NCBI GenBank assembly: GCA_015693905.1
Contig: CP065161.1
Location: 2,215,001 to 2,279,000 of the forward strand
Source of the DNA: Rhodobacterales bacterium HKCCA1288
GTDB taxonomy: Bacteria; Pseudomonadota; Alphaproteobacteria; Rhodobacterales; Rhodobacteraceae
DNA: 64,000 bases
Reading direction: 5' to 3'
Shown in pieces: positions 54,928-62,650 of this stretch. The notes beneath the pieces are model-generated. The model had not been told where the DNA came from. It saw nothing but the letters and a program-made list of their open reading frames with translations, and did no database searches. The position numbers and the translations under genes were made by a program. Each line of letters opens with the position of its first letter. Within the stretch, counting starts at the first letter, position 1.

Positions 54928-55802
54928 GACTGCGATCCTCTGAAACGATTCACATAGTCAGATATACTCGTACCAAGGGCGTCGTGTGGATCGTATTCGC
55001 CGCCTGACCTGACGTGGCGCTTCATCCCTCCAACGCCGCCAATGTGACTTGCTGCGATCAGCGAATTGCGTGACCAGTTCGCAGCTTCATCTCCAAGCTC
55101 TGCCATGAATGCATCAACCTGCCGTGCAAGATCACGCATATGCCAGTCATTCACCGTATTCTGAATTGCTTGGTTATTGATCAGATCGTCTTGCGAATAG
55201 TTCGTGCCAAGTGCTGCATTGGCGTCAGCTAGGCGCATAGCCCCAATCTGAAGCGCACCAGAATACCGTGACCCATCGTCAGCCACATATTCGGCTTGTG
55301 GGTTGCCACTGCTCTCTGACGCAATGAGGGCTGAAGTGATGTCCGTTAGATCGTCATTAGGCTGTGGCGCTGGGCGTTGCGGTTCTGATAGCGCAGCTTG
55401 TGTCTGGACATTGAGCCTCTCACGAGAAGCTCTGCCTGCAGCTAACACCTCTTCAATCGGGCGTAGCTTATCCCATTCAGCCCATGCCTGTTCACGCGCT
55501 GAATCTTGAGCGGAGTAATCAGGACGTTCTTCTTGTGCGCCTAAGATGGCCAGAAAGACTTTGCGCCGCTCCATGCCCATATGAGGGAAATACTGATTGA
55601 GGATGGCGGCAGGTGACGCTCCCGAAACACGGCTTAATTGGTCGATCTGTTTGACGACATGCAGCACCACGTTGCGTTCACTTTCACTCATGGCCTGCAA
55701 GAGTGCTTCTGGATCACGTGACACATTTGAAGCCAAGCGATTACGCAAGTCTTCGATAATTGATGAGGAGGGAGTGCCTGTTGGTTTGCTCATGATAGCC
55801 AT
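54924..55802 (-). CDS. Transglycosylase-like protein with N-terminal extension
   Basis: A 292-residue protein. The C-terminal half resembles a lytic transglycosylase of the SLT type: ALIASESSGNPQAEYV with E163 as the candidate catalytic glutamate, then SGALQIGAMRLADANAALG, a helix-rich part, and AASHIGGVGGMKRH. The N-terminal 150 residues are helical and variable. No signal peptide is visible, so export would need lysis or another route, as with phage or conjugation enzymes. Two ATG codons, 55802 and 55793, are both possible starts. Confidence 0.6.
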   Translation of the reverse strand: MAIMSKPTGTPSSSIIEDLRNRLASNVSRDPEALLQAMSESERNVVLHVVKQIDQLSRVSGASPAAILNQYFPHMGMERRKVFLAILGAQEERPDYSAQDSAREQAWAEWDKLRPIEEVLAAGRASRERLNVQTQAALSEPQRPAPQPNDDLTDITSALIASESSGNPQAEYVADDGSRYSGALQIGAMRLADANAALGTNYSQDDLINNQAIQNTVNDWHMRDLARQVDAFMAELGDEAANWSRNSLIAASHIGGVGGMKRHVRSGGEYDPHDALGTSISDYVNRFRGSQS

Positions 55803-55997
55803 TCTTCTGGCCTTTCTTTGTTGTGTTGTTGGGGGAGGGGTTGCACCAGAGCTGCTAAAGCAAAGGGTGCGAAGACAGTAGCAAAAGACTACTGATAATA
55901 TGTAGTTATTTAGGTATTATTGGAGGGTACTTTAGCTGACAGATGAATACGGCTTCACAGTGTTCTGTCCATATAAGGTAAGTGTTTGATAGCCATG

Positions 55998-56366
55998 TCA
56001 GGCAACAAACCTGCTGACAAGACTAGTAACTCTCAGCTTCCCGTGTGGGATATTCTTGTCGTTATCCGCTTCAAGAATGCCAGTTTCTAGGCATCGAGTA
56101 AGCCATTTAGGTATCATCGTACTCTGACCATCAGCGTGATACAGGGCGGCAGAGCGATGTCGAATATCGAGCGTGGTGTTTAGCTCGTGTGCTAGGGCTA
56201 TAGCGCCTGCGAGTTCATGATGCCTGTGTCCATTCTGTATTGATCTGCGATAACTCAGAACCTGTTTGGCACGAAGCAGGCATGTAACGATTTCTACTTT
56301 TTCTGCAAAGGCGGGTTTCAGAGCAGCTCTATCCTGAGCCTGTTGAATTGCTGCGACTATGTTCAT
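55998..56366 (-). CDS. Small hypothetical island protein
   Basis: A 122-residue protein of unknown family, mostly helical, basic toward the end (GKLRVTSLVSRFVA). Its ATG overlaps the stop of the 51-residue gene upstream in ATGA, and AAGGAGA forms the ribosome site. Confidence 0.6.
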   Translation of the reverse strand: MNIVAAIQQAQDRAALKPAFAEKVEIVTCLLRAKQVLSYRRSIQNGHRHHELAGAIALAHELNTTLDIRHRSAALYHADGQSTMIPKWLTRCLETGILEADNDKNIPHGKLRVTSLVSRFVA

Positions 56367-56518
56367 TCGTTCTCCTTATTGCTCAACTCAAAGAATGCGG
56401 GGTTAGCTTTGGCTGCATCAACGATCAGCTGTTGATACCTATTCGTATAAAACCAGTTCGGGAATTGGCGTCTGACCGCCAGTGCATCAGCAAAGGAATC
56501 GACTGATAAAGCTCTCAT
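56363..56518 (-). CDS. 51-residue island protein
   Basis: A short frame starting MRALSVDSFADALAVR and ending ELSNKENE. A strong AAGGAGG ribosome site lies 6 bp before the ATG, and its stop overlaps the next start (ATGA). These two features make it a real gene despite its size. Tryptophan- and tyrosine-rich middle (FPNWFYTNRYQQ). It is the gene nearest the right border array. Confidence 0.6.
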   Translation of the reverse strand: MRALSVDSFADALAVRRQFPNWFYTNRYQQLIVDAAKANPAFFELSNKENE

Positions 56519-56634
56519 GGGGGAGCCTCCTTATTTGTAGCGACTTAGGGAGATGATTTATGCGTATAGTTATATCATAAATGCTATCTGATGTCAAGAA
56601 CAAAAATAGAACATTTGGAGTTTTGAGGCACAAA

Positions 56635-56682
56635 GTGGGGCATATAGCGGGGTATACAGTGGGGTATATAGAGAGAGGTATA
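56635..56682. repeat. Four 12-bp repeats at the right island end (likely integrase arm sites)
   Basis: GTGGGGCATATA, GCGGGGTATACA, GTGGGGTATATA and a weaker GAGAGAGGTATA follow head to tail with a 12-bp period. The core GGGGTATA and orientation match the array at 31191-31226. Confidence 0.7.
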
Positions 56683-56752
56683 TTTCGGGTAAGAATTATT
56701 TAAAATATTGATATTAATATGAAAATATAGAGACTAAAGGAAACTGGTGGCC

Positions 56753-56773
56753 ATCCCCCTAGGCTCCACCAAA
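56753..56773. repeat. attR: right copy of the 21-bp attachment repeat
   Basis: Identical to 31109-31129, the tRNA-Ala 3' end plus two A. It marks the right border of the island; chromosomal sequence resumes after it. Confidence 0.93.
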
Positions 56774-56894
56774 CCCCCTTGGATAAAACCAGTAAGAAGC
56801 GCGCATATTTGTGCGGTTTTCATGCCGTTTTTGCTAAATCATCGCTCTGCCGAGCCGTTCTTGTGACTACGTCCCAGATAGAGGAAGTGGCGCA

Positions 56895-58340
56895 ATGAAC
56901 GCAGAGCCAACCAAGCAGTTTCATGAGGCCGCAGCGCCTATTGCCTCGGGTCGCACTGACGAGACGATAGACTCGATAAAAGGGATCGCGCGGCGTGTTG
57001 GTAATCTGTCAATCGCCATTGCCCAAGTTTCTGGCGATGTTCAGGATGTCTCAGAAGGTGCCGAGCAACAACGCAGCACCTTTCATATTATCCGTGATCG
57101 GATGCGCGCCATGGCCTTGCGGGGGAATGACGTGATGATTGCCGCGACCCAAGCACGCGATGGGTCGAACGCGGCGAGTCATCAGATTTCTGAAACCACG
57201 CAAAGCATTGCGCAAATGATGCAAAGCGTGACGACCTTGACCGATCAGGTCAATGAAATTGCATCGCATTTAGGGCGCGTTGCCTCCTCGTTGGAGCGGG
57301 TTGCCAAAGTTTCGCATCATGTCAGTGGCATTGCGCGTCAGACCAATCTTTTGTCTTTAAATGCCTCGATTGAGGCCGCACGTGCGGGCGTGCATGGGCG
57401 CGGCTTTATGGTGGTCGCAGGTGAAGTCAAACAGCTGTCCAATCAAGCGGGTCTTGCCACAGCCGAAATTTGTGACACGATTGAGGAACTCAGCAGCGAA
57501 ATGCAGGCGGTGATCTCGCAAGCGACCCAAGCCAGTGAAGTAGCCCAGATGATCCGCGCCCATACGGGCAATGTTGGTGATGAGGTTCAGACCCTACCAC
57601 AGACCTTAGAACAAATGCGCCAAACCCAAGAGCAGATCGTTGCGGCCGCGCGCGCGATTGATGCAGATATCAACGAGACACAAGTCGATATCGACCAAAT
57701 GACGCAAAGCGTGGACAGTCAGGCGGCCACCTTGGCCAAAGCCAGCCAATCGCTTTTGAGCATAACCGACCATTCAGAGGCGCTGACAGGGATCTCGGCA
57801 CGACTTGGGGTCGAGACAGTCGATAGCCCCTACATCGCCGCAGTTAAAGAGGTTGCCGCGCTGATCTCGGGCATATTCGCGGCGGCTGTGCGTGACCGAA
57901 AGATCAGCGAAGCCGACTTATTTGACGAGCGTTATGTTGAAATCCCGCAATCTGATCCCAAGCAGCATATGACCAAATTTGTTGGCTTCACCGATCAAGT
58001 TTTGCCGCCGCTTCAAGAGCCCGTATTGACCCTATCGCGCGCGGTTGTGTTCTGTGCTGCGATTGATCGCAACGGGTTTATTCCTACCCATAATTTAAAA
58101 TTCAGTGAACAGCAGAAATTAGGTGATCCTGCTTGGAATGCGAAACATTGCCGAAACCGCCGCATCTTTGATGATCGTGTCGGATTGGCCGCAGGCCAAA
58201 GCCAACGCCCATTTCTGTTGCAGGCCTACCGCCGTGACATGGGCAATGGCGAGTTCCGAATGATGAAGGATGTCTCTGCACCCATCACGGTCAATGGTCG
58301 TCACTGGGGCGGGCTGAGGTTGGCCTATTTGATTGACTAG
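56895..58340 (+). CDS. Soluble methyl-accepting chemotaxis protein-like receptor
   Basis: A 481-residue protein with no transmembrane segment. The chemoreceptor signalling tip is clear ([20 protein letters not shown], then [18 protein letters not shown]), with coiled coils on each side. The C-terminal 150 residues form a PAS-like sensor domain ([20 protein letters not shown], then [15 protein letters not shown]) often found in cytoplasmic receptors, probably sensing an internal redox or metabolic state. No che genes are nearby. A GAGGAAGTGG ribosome site precedes the start at 56895. Confidence 0.88.
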   Translation: MNAEPTKQFHEAAAPIASGRTDETIDSIKGIARRVGNLSIAIAQVSGDVQDVSEGAEQQRSTFHIIRDRMRAMALRGNDVMIAATQARDGSNAASHQISETTQSIAQMMQSVTTLTDQVNEIASHLGRVASSLERVAKVSHHVSGIARQTNLLSLNASIEAARAGVHGRGFMVVAGEVKQLSNQAGLATAEICDTIEELSSEMQAVISQATQASEVAQMIRAHTGNVGDEVQTLPQTLEQMRQTQEQIVAAARAIDADINETQVDIDQMTQSVDSQAATLAKASQSLLSITDHSEALTGISARLGVETVDSPYIAAVKEVAALISGIFAAAVRDRKISEADLFDERYVEIPQSDPKQHMTKFVGFTDQVLPPLQEPVLTLSRAVVFCAAIDRNGFIPTHNLKFSEQQKLGDPAWNAKHCRNRRIFDDRVGLAAGQSQRPFLLQAYRRDMGNGEFRMMKDVSAPITVNGRHWGGLRLAYLID

Positions 58341-58351
58341 GTCAAATCTTA

Positions 58352-58379
58352 GATGGGGCCATCACATCATGGCCCCATC
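58352..58379. terminator. Bidirectional stem-loop between convergent genes
   Basis: GATGGGGCCAT (58352-58362) and ATGGCCCCATC (58369-58379) form a perfect 11-bp stem with a 6-base loop, in the 48-bp gap between the convergent receptor and aminotransferase genes. No T run follows on either strand. Confidence 0.65.
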
Positions 58380-58388
58380 CCAAGTGGC

Positions 58389-59759
58389 TTATCCCAAGAC
58401 CTCTTTGATGGCCTCGGTCGTTACGCTAACGACAGTATCCGCTTCCTCGCGGCTGAGGCAGAGCGGCGGCGCATAGCCAATGATATCGCCCTGCGGCATG
58501 GCCCGTGCAATCACGCCGCGCCGCGCCATTGCGGCGACAATCTGTGGGGTGATCTTTTTGGCGGGGTCAAAGAAAGTGCGCGTGTCGCGATCCTCGACCA
58601 ATTCCACCGCGCAAAGCATCCCATCACCGCGCACTTCGCCCACATGGGCATGCTCGGCAAGGGCGGTGCGCATGGCTTGGTTGAAATAGGCGCCCGTGTC
58701 ACGGGCATTCTCAACCAAATTCAGGCTGTCCAAAAGTTTGATATTGGCAACACCTGCAGCCGCGCCGATGGGGTGGGCGGAATATGTCCAACCATGCCCC
58801 AAGGGGCCGAATTCATCGGTGCCGTCCTCAAGAACCTTCCAAACTTTGTTGGAAATAATGGATCCTGAGAGCGGCGCATAGGCCGAGGTTAGGCCCTTGG
58901 CGATGGTCATGATATCTGGAGTGATGCCATAATGGGGTGAGCCAAACATTGATCCCATGCGGCCAAAGCCCGTGACCACTTCATCTGCAATCAACAAGAT
59001 GTCATGCTTTTGCAGAACGGGTTGGATTGCCTCCCAATACCCTGCGGGCGGCGGCACAATCCCGCCTGTTCCCAGTAAGGGTTCTGCGATAAAGGCCGCG
59101 ATTGTGTCAGCACCTTCGCGGGCGATCAGCTCCTCAAGATCAGCCGCGCATTTGGCCGAGAATTCCGCCTCGGAGAGGCTGAGGTCATCACGGCGGAAGT
59201 AATAGGGGCTGGTCGTGTGCAAGACCGCATCAAAAGGCAGGTCAAATTTTTGATGGAACAGGCTCAACCCTGTCAGGGATCCCGACATCAGGCCTGAGCC
59301 GTGATAGCCGCGCCAGCGCGAGATGATCTTTTTCTTCTGCGGCAACCCACGGATATTGTTGTAATACCAAACCAGTTTGATGTTGGTTTCATTGGCATCT
59401 GATCCACCAAGCCCGAAATAGACCTTTGACATATGGTCGGGCGCACGATCCATGACCATCTGCGCAAGCGTGATTGAGGCCTCAGTGCCATGGCCTACAT
59501 AGGCGTGGTAATATGCCAATTCGCGGGCTTGCTCGGCAATCGCCTCGGCCACTTCTTGACGGCCATAGCCGATATTCACGCAGTAAAGCCCGGCAAATGC
59601 ATCCAAAAAACGATTTCCATCGCGATCGGTGATGTGACAGCCGCTTGCGGTTTGCACGATCCGATTAGGGCTTTCGCCGCGGGCGTGCTGCGCAAGATGT
59701 GTTGAGGGGTGCATGAAGTTGTCGCGATCCCATTTCGACAGCTGATCATTGGTAAGCAT
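58389..59759 (-). CDS. Class III aminotransferase (aspartate aminotransferase family)
   Basis: A 456-residue PLP enzyme: the cofactor region reads IADEVVTGFGRMGSMFGS, and the catalytic lysine lies in DIMTIAKGLTSAY. It resembles omega-amino acid:pyruvate or putrescine-type transaminases. It is divergent from doeA-doeB. In ectoine breakdown a class III aminotransferase (DoeD) deaminates diaminobutyrate, the product of DoeB, so it may fill that step here; the sequence alone does not prove it. Confidence 0.88.
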   Translation of the reverse strand: MLTNDQLSKWDRDNFMHPSTHLAQHARGESPNRIVQTASGCHITDRDGNRFLDAFAGLYCVNIGYGRQEVAEAIAEQARELAYYHAYVGHGTEASITLAQMVMDRAPDHMSKVYFGLGGSDANETNIKLVWYYNNIRGLPQKKKIISRWRGYHGSGLMSGSLTGLSLFHQKFDLPFDAVLHTTSPYYFRRDDLSLSEAEFSAKCAADLEELIAREGADTIAAFIAEPLLGTGGIVPPPAGYWEAIQPVLQKHDILLIADEVVTGFGRMGSMFGSPHYGITPDIMTIAKGLTSAYAPLSGSIISNKVWKVLEDGTDEFGPLGHGWTYSAHPIGAAAGVANIKLLDSLNLVENARDTGAYFNQAMRTALAEHAHVGEVRGDGMLCAVELVEDRDTRTFFDPAKKITPQIVAAMARRGVIARAMPQGDIIGYAPPLCLSREEADTVVSVTTEAIKEVLG

Positions 59760-59969
59760 CGGCTTTGTCCTTTGTCATGTGGTTTGGCACGTTTGCCGCA
59801 AGCCTAAGGGAAAATCCGCCCCAGTGCCATGCCTTGCGGCGAAGTCATGGATCACAGACCCGACACTGTGATTGGCGCAAGCGACGTTTTTGGTGCAAGC
59901 AATGACGCGAAGCGGGAAGCGGTGGGCGCTGAATTATCGAAAACTTGGCCCACCAACAGGAGGCGGCAG

Positions 59970-61148
59970 ATGGTTTCTCGTATTCATAACTTTCCAACCC
60001 AAGAATATCAGGCGCGTATTGCGCGCACACGCGCCGAGATGGCCGCGCGAAATTTGGATTTCATCATTGTAACGGACCCGTCCAATATGGCGTGGTTGAC
60101 GGGCTATGACGGTTGGTCATTTTACGTCCATCAAGCAGTGCTCTTGGGCCATAAAGGCGAGCCGATTTGGTGGGGCCGCGCGATGGATGGATTGGGTGCC
60201 TTACGCACGGTCTGGATGTCAGATGACGCTGTGGTTGGCTATGATGACACCTATGTGCAAAACCCAGAAAAACACCCGCATGAAACCCTTGCAAGCCTGA
60301 TCCATGATCATGGCGGCGTGCGAGGGCGCATTGGCGTTGAGATGGATAATTACTATTTCTCTGCTGCGGCCTATGCGGCTCTGGTGAAGGGGTTGCCGGA
60401 TGCTGAATTTGTGGACAGCACAGGTTTGGTCAATTGGCAACGCGCGGTGAAATCCGAGCAGGAAATCACCTATATGCGCCGCGCTGCAAAAATAGTGGAG
60501 CGGATGCACGAAGTCATCCGTGAAACGGCCGAGCCCGGCATGCCGAAAAACGCCCTTGTGGCCGAGATTAGCCGCACGGGCATTTTGGGTGCAGATGGTC
60601 ATTGGGGCGATTATCCCGCCATCGTGCCCCTGACCCCCTCAGGTGTGGATGCCACCGCCCCGCATCTGACATGGGATGACAAACCTATGGCTGCAGGCGA
60701 AGCGACCTTTTTTGAAATCGCAGGCTGTTATCGCCGCTATCATTGCCCTCAATCGCGAACCCTATTCTTGGGCGAGCCGCCTGAAAAATATCGCCGTGCT
60801 GAAGAGGCGGTGGTTGAGGCAATCCATGCAGGCCTTGAACAAGCGAAGCCAGGTAATTTCTGTGAAGATATTGCGAATGCCTTTAACAAAAAGCTCAATG
60901 AAATGGGGTTCGAGAAAGACAGCCGCTGTGGCTACGCGATTGGTCTAAGCTATCCGCCTGACTGGGGCGAGCGCACAATGAGCTTTCGGCGCGGGGATCG
61001 TTCCGTTCTTAAACCAGGAATGACCTTCCATTTCATGCCTGCTTTGTGGTTGGATGATGGCGGGCTTGAAATCACTGAGCCGATCCTGATCACCGAGACA
61101 GGTGTTGAATGCCTGTCTAACTTGCCACGCGAGGTATTTGTGAAATGA
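59970..61148 (+). CDS. doeA: Ectoine hydrolase DoeA (M24 peptidase-like)
   Basis: A 392-residue M24/pita-bread-fold enzyme opening the ectoine ring to N-acetyl-diaminobutyrate. Visible family parts are DPSNMAWLTGYDGWSFYVHQ, WWGRAMDG, and the C-terminal domain with HWGDYPAIVPLTPSG and FEIAGCYRRYHCPQSRT. I chose the ATG at 59970 (MVSRIHNFPTQEY) with AGGAGG upstream; an extension to 59829 has no family character. Its stop overlaps doeB. In Rhodobacteraceae it is also called eutD. Confidence 0.92.
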   Translation: MVSRIHNFPTQEYQARIARTRAEMAARNLDFIIVTDPSNMAWLTGYDGWSFYVHQAVLLGHKGEPIWWGRAMDGLGALRTVWMSDDAVVGYDDTYVQNPEKHPHETLASLIHDHGGVRGRIGVEMDNYYFSAAAYAALVKGLPDAEFVDSTGLVNWQRAVKSEQEITYMRRAAKIVERMHEVIRETAEPGMPKNALVAEISRTGILGADGHWGDYPAIVPLTPSGVDATAPHLTWDDKPMAAGEATFFEIAGCYRRYHCPQSRTLFLGEPPEKYRRAEEAVVEAIHAGLEQAKPGNFCEDIANAFNKKLNEMGFEKDSRCGYAIGLSYPPDWGERTMSFRRGDRSVLKPGMTFHFMPALWLDDGGLEITEPILITETGVECLSNLPREVFVK

Positions 61149-62128
61149 CCCCAACCATTGCCCTTGATGGCATGGGCAAGGCGCATGGCCATTTGCGCCT
61201 GCCCCATAGCCGCGATGACAGCGCATGGGGCCATGTTATGATTCCGATATGCGTCATCGGCAATGGGGATGGCCCGACCGTTTTGTTGACGGGCGGCAAT
61301 CATGGGGATGAGTATGAAGGGCCGATTGCCCTGCATGATTTGGCCTATTCGCTTGAGGCCTCTGATGTCGCGGGACGGGTCATCATTCTGCCGCAGATGA
61401 ATACGCCCGCCTTTTTGGCGGCAAGCCGCACATCGCCGATTGATCAAGGCAATATGAACCGCGCCTTCCCTGGAAATGCGCGGGGCACGGTCACACAGAA
61501 AATCGCAGCATATCTCAACGATGAACTCCTGCCGCGGGTTGATGCGGTTTTGGATTTCCACTCAGGCGGCAAGACGTTGGATTTTCTGCCCTTTGCCGCA
61601 AGCCATGTCTTGTCCGATGCGGCTCAAGATCAGGCTTGTGCGCAGGCCGCCCGCGCCTTTGGCGCACCTTATACTGTTAAAATGCTTGAGATTGATGACA
61701 CAGGTATGTTTGACGGCGCGGTTGAGCGCGCAGGGAAAACCTTCGTGACGACCGAGCTTGGTGGCGCAGGGATGGCGCGCGCGGAAACAGTCGCGATTGC
61801 CAAGCGCGGGGTGCGCAATTTTTTGGTTCATTTGGGCGTTGTGCAGGGCAAGGTAGAAGAGGCGCCAAGCAGTCTGTTAGATATGCCTGATGCGGATTGT
61901 TTTACCTTTGCCGAGATGAATGGGCTTTATGAACCCGTTGTTGATTTGGGCGCGCGCCTGCGCGCGGGCGATCTTGTTGCCCGCATTTGGCCTGTTGAGG
62001 CCACAGGCAAACCCCCGCTCGGCCTTCTGGCCAAGCGTGATGGTTTGCTTGTGGCCCGCCATGCACCTGGCTTGATCAAATCAGGCGATTGTGCAGCGGT
62101 CGTGGCTGTCGAGATGGGTGCCGCCTAA
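61145..62128 (+). CDS. doeB: N-acetyl-diaminobutyrate deacetylase DoeB (M14/AstE-AspA type)
   Basis: A 327-residue succinylglutamate desuccinylase/aspartoacylase-type zinc hydrolase: zinc motif GGNHGDEYEGP, DFHSGGKT (third ligand histidine), and EL in TTELGGAGMA. It removes the acetyl group to give diaminobutyrate. The four-base overlap with doeA shows coupling. Alternative name eutE. Together doeA-doeB give the first two steps of ectoine use as carbon and nitrogen source. Confidence 0.92.
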   Translation: MTPTIALDGMGKAHGHLRLPHSRDDSAWGHVMIPICVIGNGDGPTVLLTGGNHGDEYEGPIALHDLAYSLEASDVAGRVIILPQMNTPAFLAASRTSPIDQGNMNRAFPGNARGTVTQKIAAYLNDELLPRVDAVLDFHSGGKTLDFLPFAASHVLSDAAQDQACAQAARAFGAPYTVKMLEIDDTGMFDGAVERAGKTFVTTELGGAGMARAETVAIAKRGVRNFLVHLGVVQGKVEEAPSSLLDMPDADCFTFAEMNGLYEPVVDLGARLRAGDLVARIWPVEATGKPPLGLLAKRDGLLVARHAPGLIKSGDCAAVVAVEMGAA

Positions 62129-62436
62129 TCTGCGCCCTCAACCTTGTGCAGGTCTTGCATGAGCGCGGGATCGACCCCACGCTGGGTGAGTTCGTAAGCC
62201 GTGTAAGAGAGCCATAACGCGAACTCACGCCCTTTGCGGATGTCTTGACGATTTTCGCCATCCTTGAAAGTGCGTGCGATCACTTCGCAGGCCTTTAGCA
62301 CTATGCCGATCACATCGGACACGCGCACTTCGGGCCATTCTTTTGCAAGTTTTTTGGCGCAGTCGCTGAAATCTGATGTTTCAGACATAAGCAAAGCCAA
62401 AACTGCCTCAAGCAGTTCTTCATCTTCCATGGACAT
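62125..62436 (-). CDS. Small hypothetical protein
   Basis: A 103-residue acidic, helical protein of unknown family (EDEELLEAVLALLMSETSDF). Its stop overlaps the convergent doeB stop by four bases. No motif is recognised; the frame is complete, so it is likely real. Confidence 0.6.
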   Translation of the reverse strand: MSMEDEELLEAVLALLMSETSDFSDCAKKLAKEWPEVRVSDVIGIVLKACEVIARTFKDGENRQDIRKGREFALWLSYTAYELTQRGVDPALMQDLHKVEGAD

Positions 62437-62650
62437 GTGGGGTTTTCCCGTACCAATTAATTATGGCCGGATTCTCCGAGCCGTATCCCGACAGGCTTTT
62501 CCTGCGGGCGCTCTGGTGCTGCACATGCCGTGCCAAGATGAATAAAAAAACCCCAAAATTTGAAAAACACTTTCCATGAATTTTGGTTAACTTCTCCGAA
62601 GCGGTGTTTTTGCCGTGGAAGGGGGGCATCTTGGGCGTTAGGGTGCGCCC

